From: DAIRDK01 sp035403225
Lineage (GTDB): Bacteria; Bacteroidota; Bacteroidia; Bacteroidales; FEN-979
Assembly (NCBI GenBank): GCA_035403225.1
Contig: DAONET010000061.1
Span: 1 to 6,151, forward strand
Length of the DNA stretch: 6,151 bases
Direction: 5' to 3'
In this document: one piece after another, positions 5,724-6,151 of the stretch
Layout: every line of letters starts with the position of its first letter
How positions within the stretch are numbered: the stretch's first letter is position 1
Notes under the pieces: generated by a model
The model's input: only the letters and a program-made list of their open reading frames with translations
Told to the model about the DNA's origin: nothing
The model's database searches: none
Position numbers and translations under genes: made by a program

Positions 5724-6151
5724 CACTCTTGCATTAAACCATGATTGATTAATCCTTTTTTGATATTCTTCATCACCAGGTCGGTGCCTTTACCATCCAG
5801 GATGAGCTTCGAAACCAGCCACATCAAAGCTTTCGGCTCTTTCAGTACCGACCGGATCACCTTGTCGGTGCGTTTCTTCACCAGACCCCGGAAACGATCG
5901 ATATCCGCTTCGGTGATCACCGGCCAGTCGCCGTTGCCGAAGACGGGCATGTAAGGCGCTGTTTTTTCGGGATGGAAAAGCGGGATGATCTGCAGGCTTT
6001 TGTCCACCGGGTTCATGAAGGGAGTCACGTCGGCGATGCCGCTGTATCCGGCTTTGAAGACCGGGTTCAGCGAGCCGGCCGGTATCGTGAAATGATAGCG
6101 GAGAAAGCGTTCGCAGTTGGCCCGCCCCAGGAAATAGTCGTGGATGCGAAA
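5723..6151 (-). CDS. probable patatin-like phospholipase, C-terminal part
   Basis: The gene is cut by the right edge. The frame stays open from 6151 down to the TGA at 5723-5725, giving the last 142 residues. A GTG at 6028 lies inside the open frame and is not the real start. The visible part begins FRIHDYFLGRANCERFL, which resembles the segment following the catalytic domain in Bacteroidota patatin-like phospholipases (a D-x-x-L-G-R-x-N-C pattern before FLR-x-HF). It continues through a charged helical region (RGLVKKRTDKVIRSVLKEP) to a Lys-rich tail. The catalytic GxSxG and DG[AG] motifs would lie outside the window, so hydrolase activity cannot be judged, and the family call is from resemblance only. 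It is the upstream partner of the SRAP gene through a 1-base TGATG overlap. Confidence 0.55.
   Translation of the reverse strand, partial: FRIHDYFLGRANCERFLRYHFTIPAGSLNPVFKAGYSGIADVTPFMNPVDKSLQIIPLFHPEKTAPYMPVFGNGDWPVITEADIDRFRGLVKKRTDKVIRSVLKEPKALMWLVSKLILDGKGTDLVMKNIKKGLINHGLMQE

Noticed and set aside
5247..5744. 165-residue plus-strand open frame
   Set aside because: It is antisense to the SRAP gene, whose catalytic residues are all in place. The open frame is a by-product of codon bias.
5723..6028. Short 101-residue gene starting at GTG 6028
   Set aside because: The frame continues open upstream to the right edge with conserved-looking sequence, so this is the tail of a longer gene and not a small separate one.

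Overview
The window most likely comes from a member of the Bacteroidota. The evidence is an adjacent pbp2 (mrdA)-rodA pair of the type seen in that phylum, a lipoprotein whose mature N-terminus (C-I-K-E-E-E) resembles the Bacteroidota surface-export signal, an exact TAnnTTTG promoter element, a stand-alone LuxE/PaaK-like protein, and mostly weak Shine-Dalgarno sites. Species and genus cannot be named from the sequence.

Layout. Positions 1-408 hold no gene I can support. They contain two copies of a short hairpin repeat (GGTGC-NNN-GCACC, 51 bp apart) between two imperfect copies of a TTCGNACTTCACA...TTTGG sequence, which looks like intergenic repeat DNA. Positions 409-4024 are a tightly packed minus-strand operon, read from right to left: a predicted surface lipoprotein, then penicillin-binding protein 2, then RodA. 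The first junction is a 1-bp TAATG overlap. The second is a 4-bp TTGA overlap in which rodA appears to start at TTG. PBP2 (transpeptidase) and RodA (SEDS glycosyltransferase) are the two enzymes of the elongasome that polymerise and crosslink lateral-wall peptidoglycan. The usual upstream partners mreB, mreC and mreD are not present; the lipoprotein gene occupies that position.

Positions 4113-5072 (plus strand) encode a LuxE/PaaK-type acyl-activating protein, transcribed divergently from the operon. An exact TACCTTTG element lies 50 bp before its start. Its 3' end overlaps, tail to tail, a minus-strand SRAP-domain gene (5067-5723; YedK/HMCES family, abasic-site DNA-protein crosslinking). That gene is coupled by a TGATG junction to an upstream gene cut off by the right edge, probably the C-terminus of a patatin-like phospholipase.

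Most of the window is ordinary housekeeping DNA. The points that merit a second look are the repeat cluster at the left edge, the lipoprotein placed first in the elongasome operon, and the LuxE-like protein that ends just after its putative acyl-accepting cysteine without luxC or luxD nearby. I saw no CRISPR array, tRNA, rRNA, transposase or defence system.
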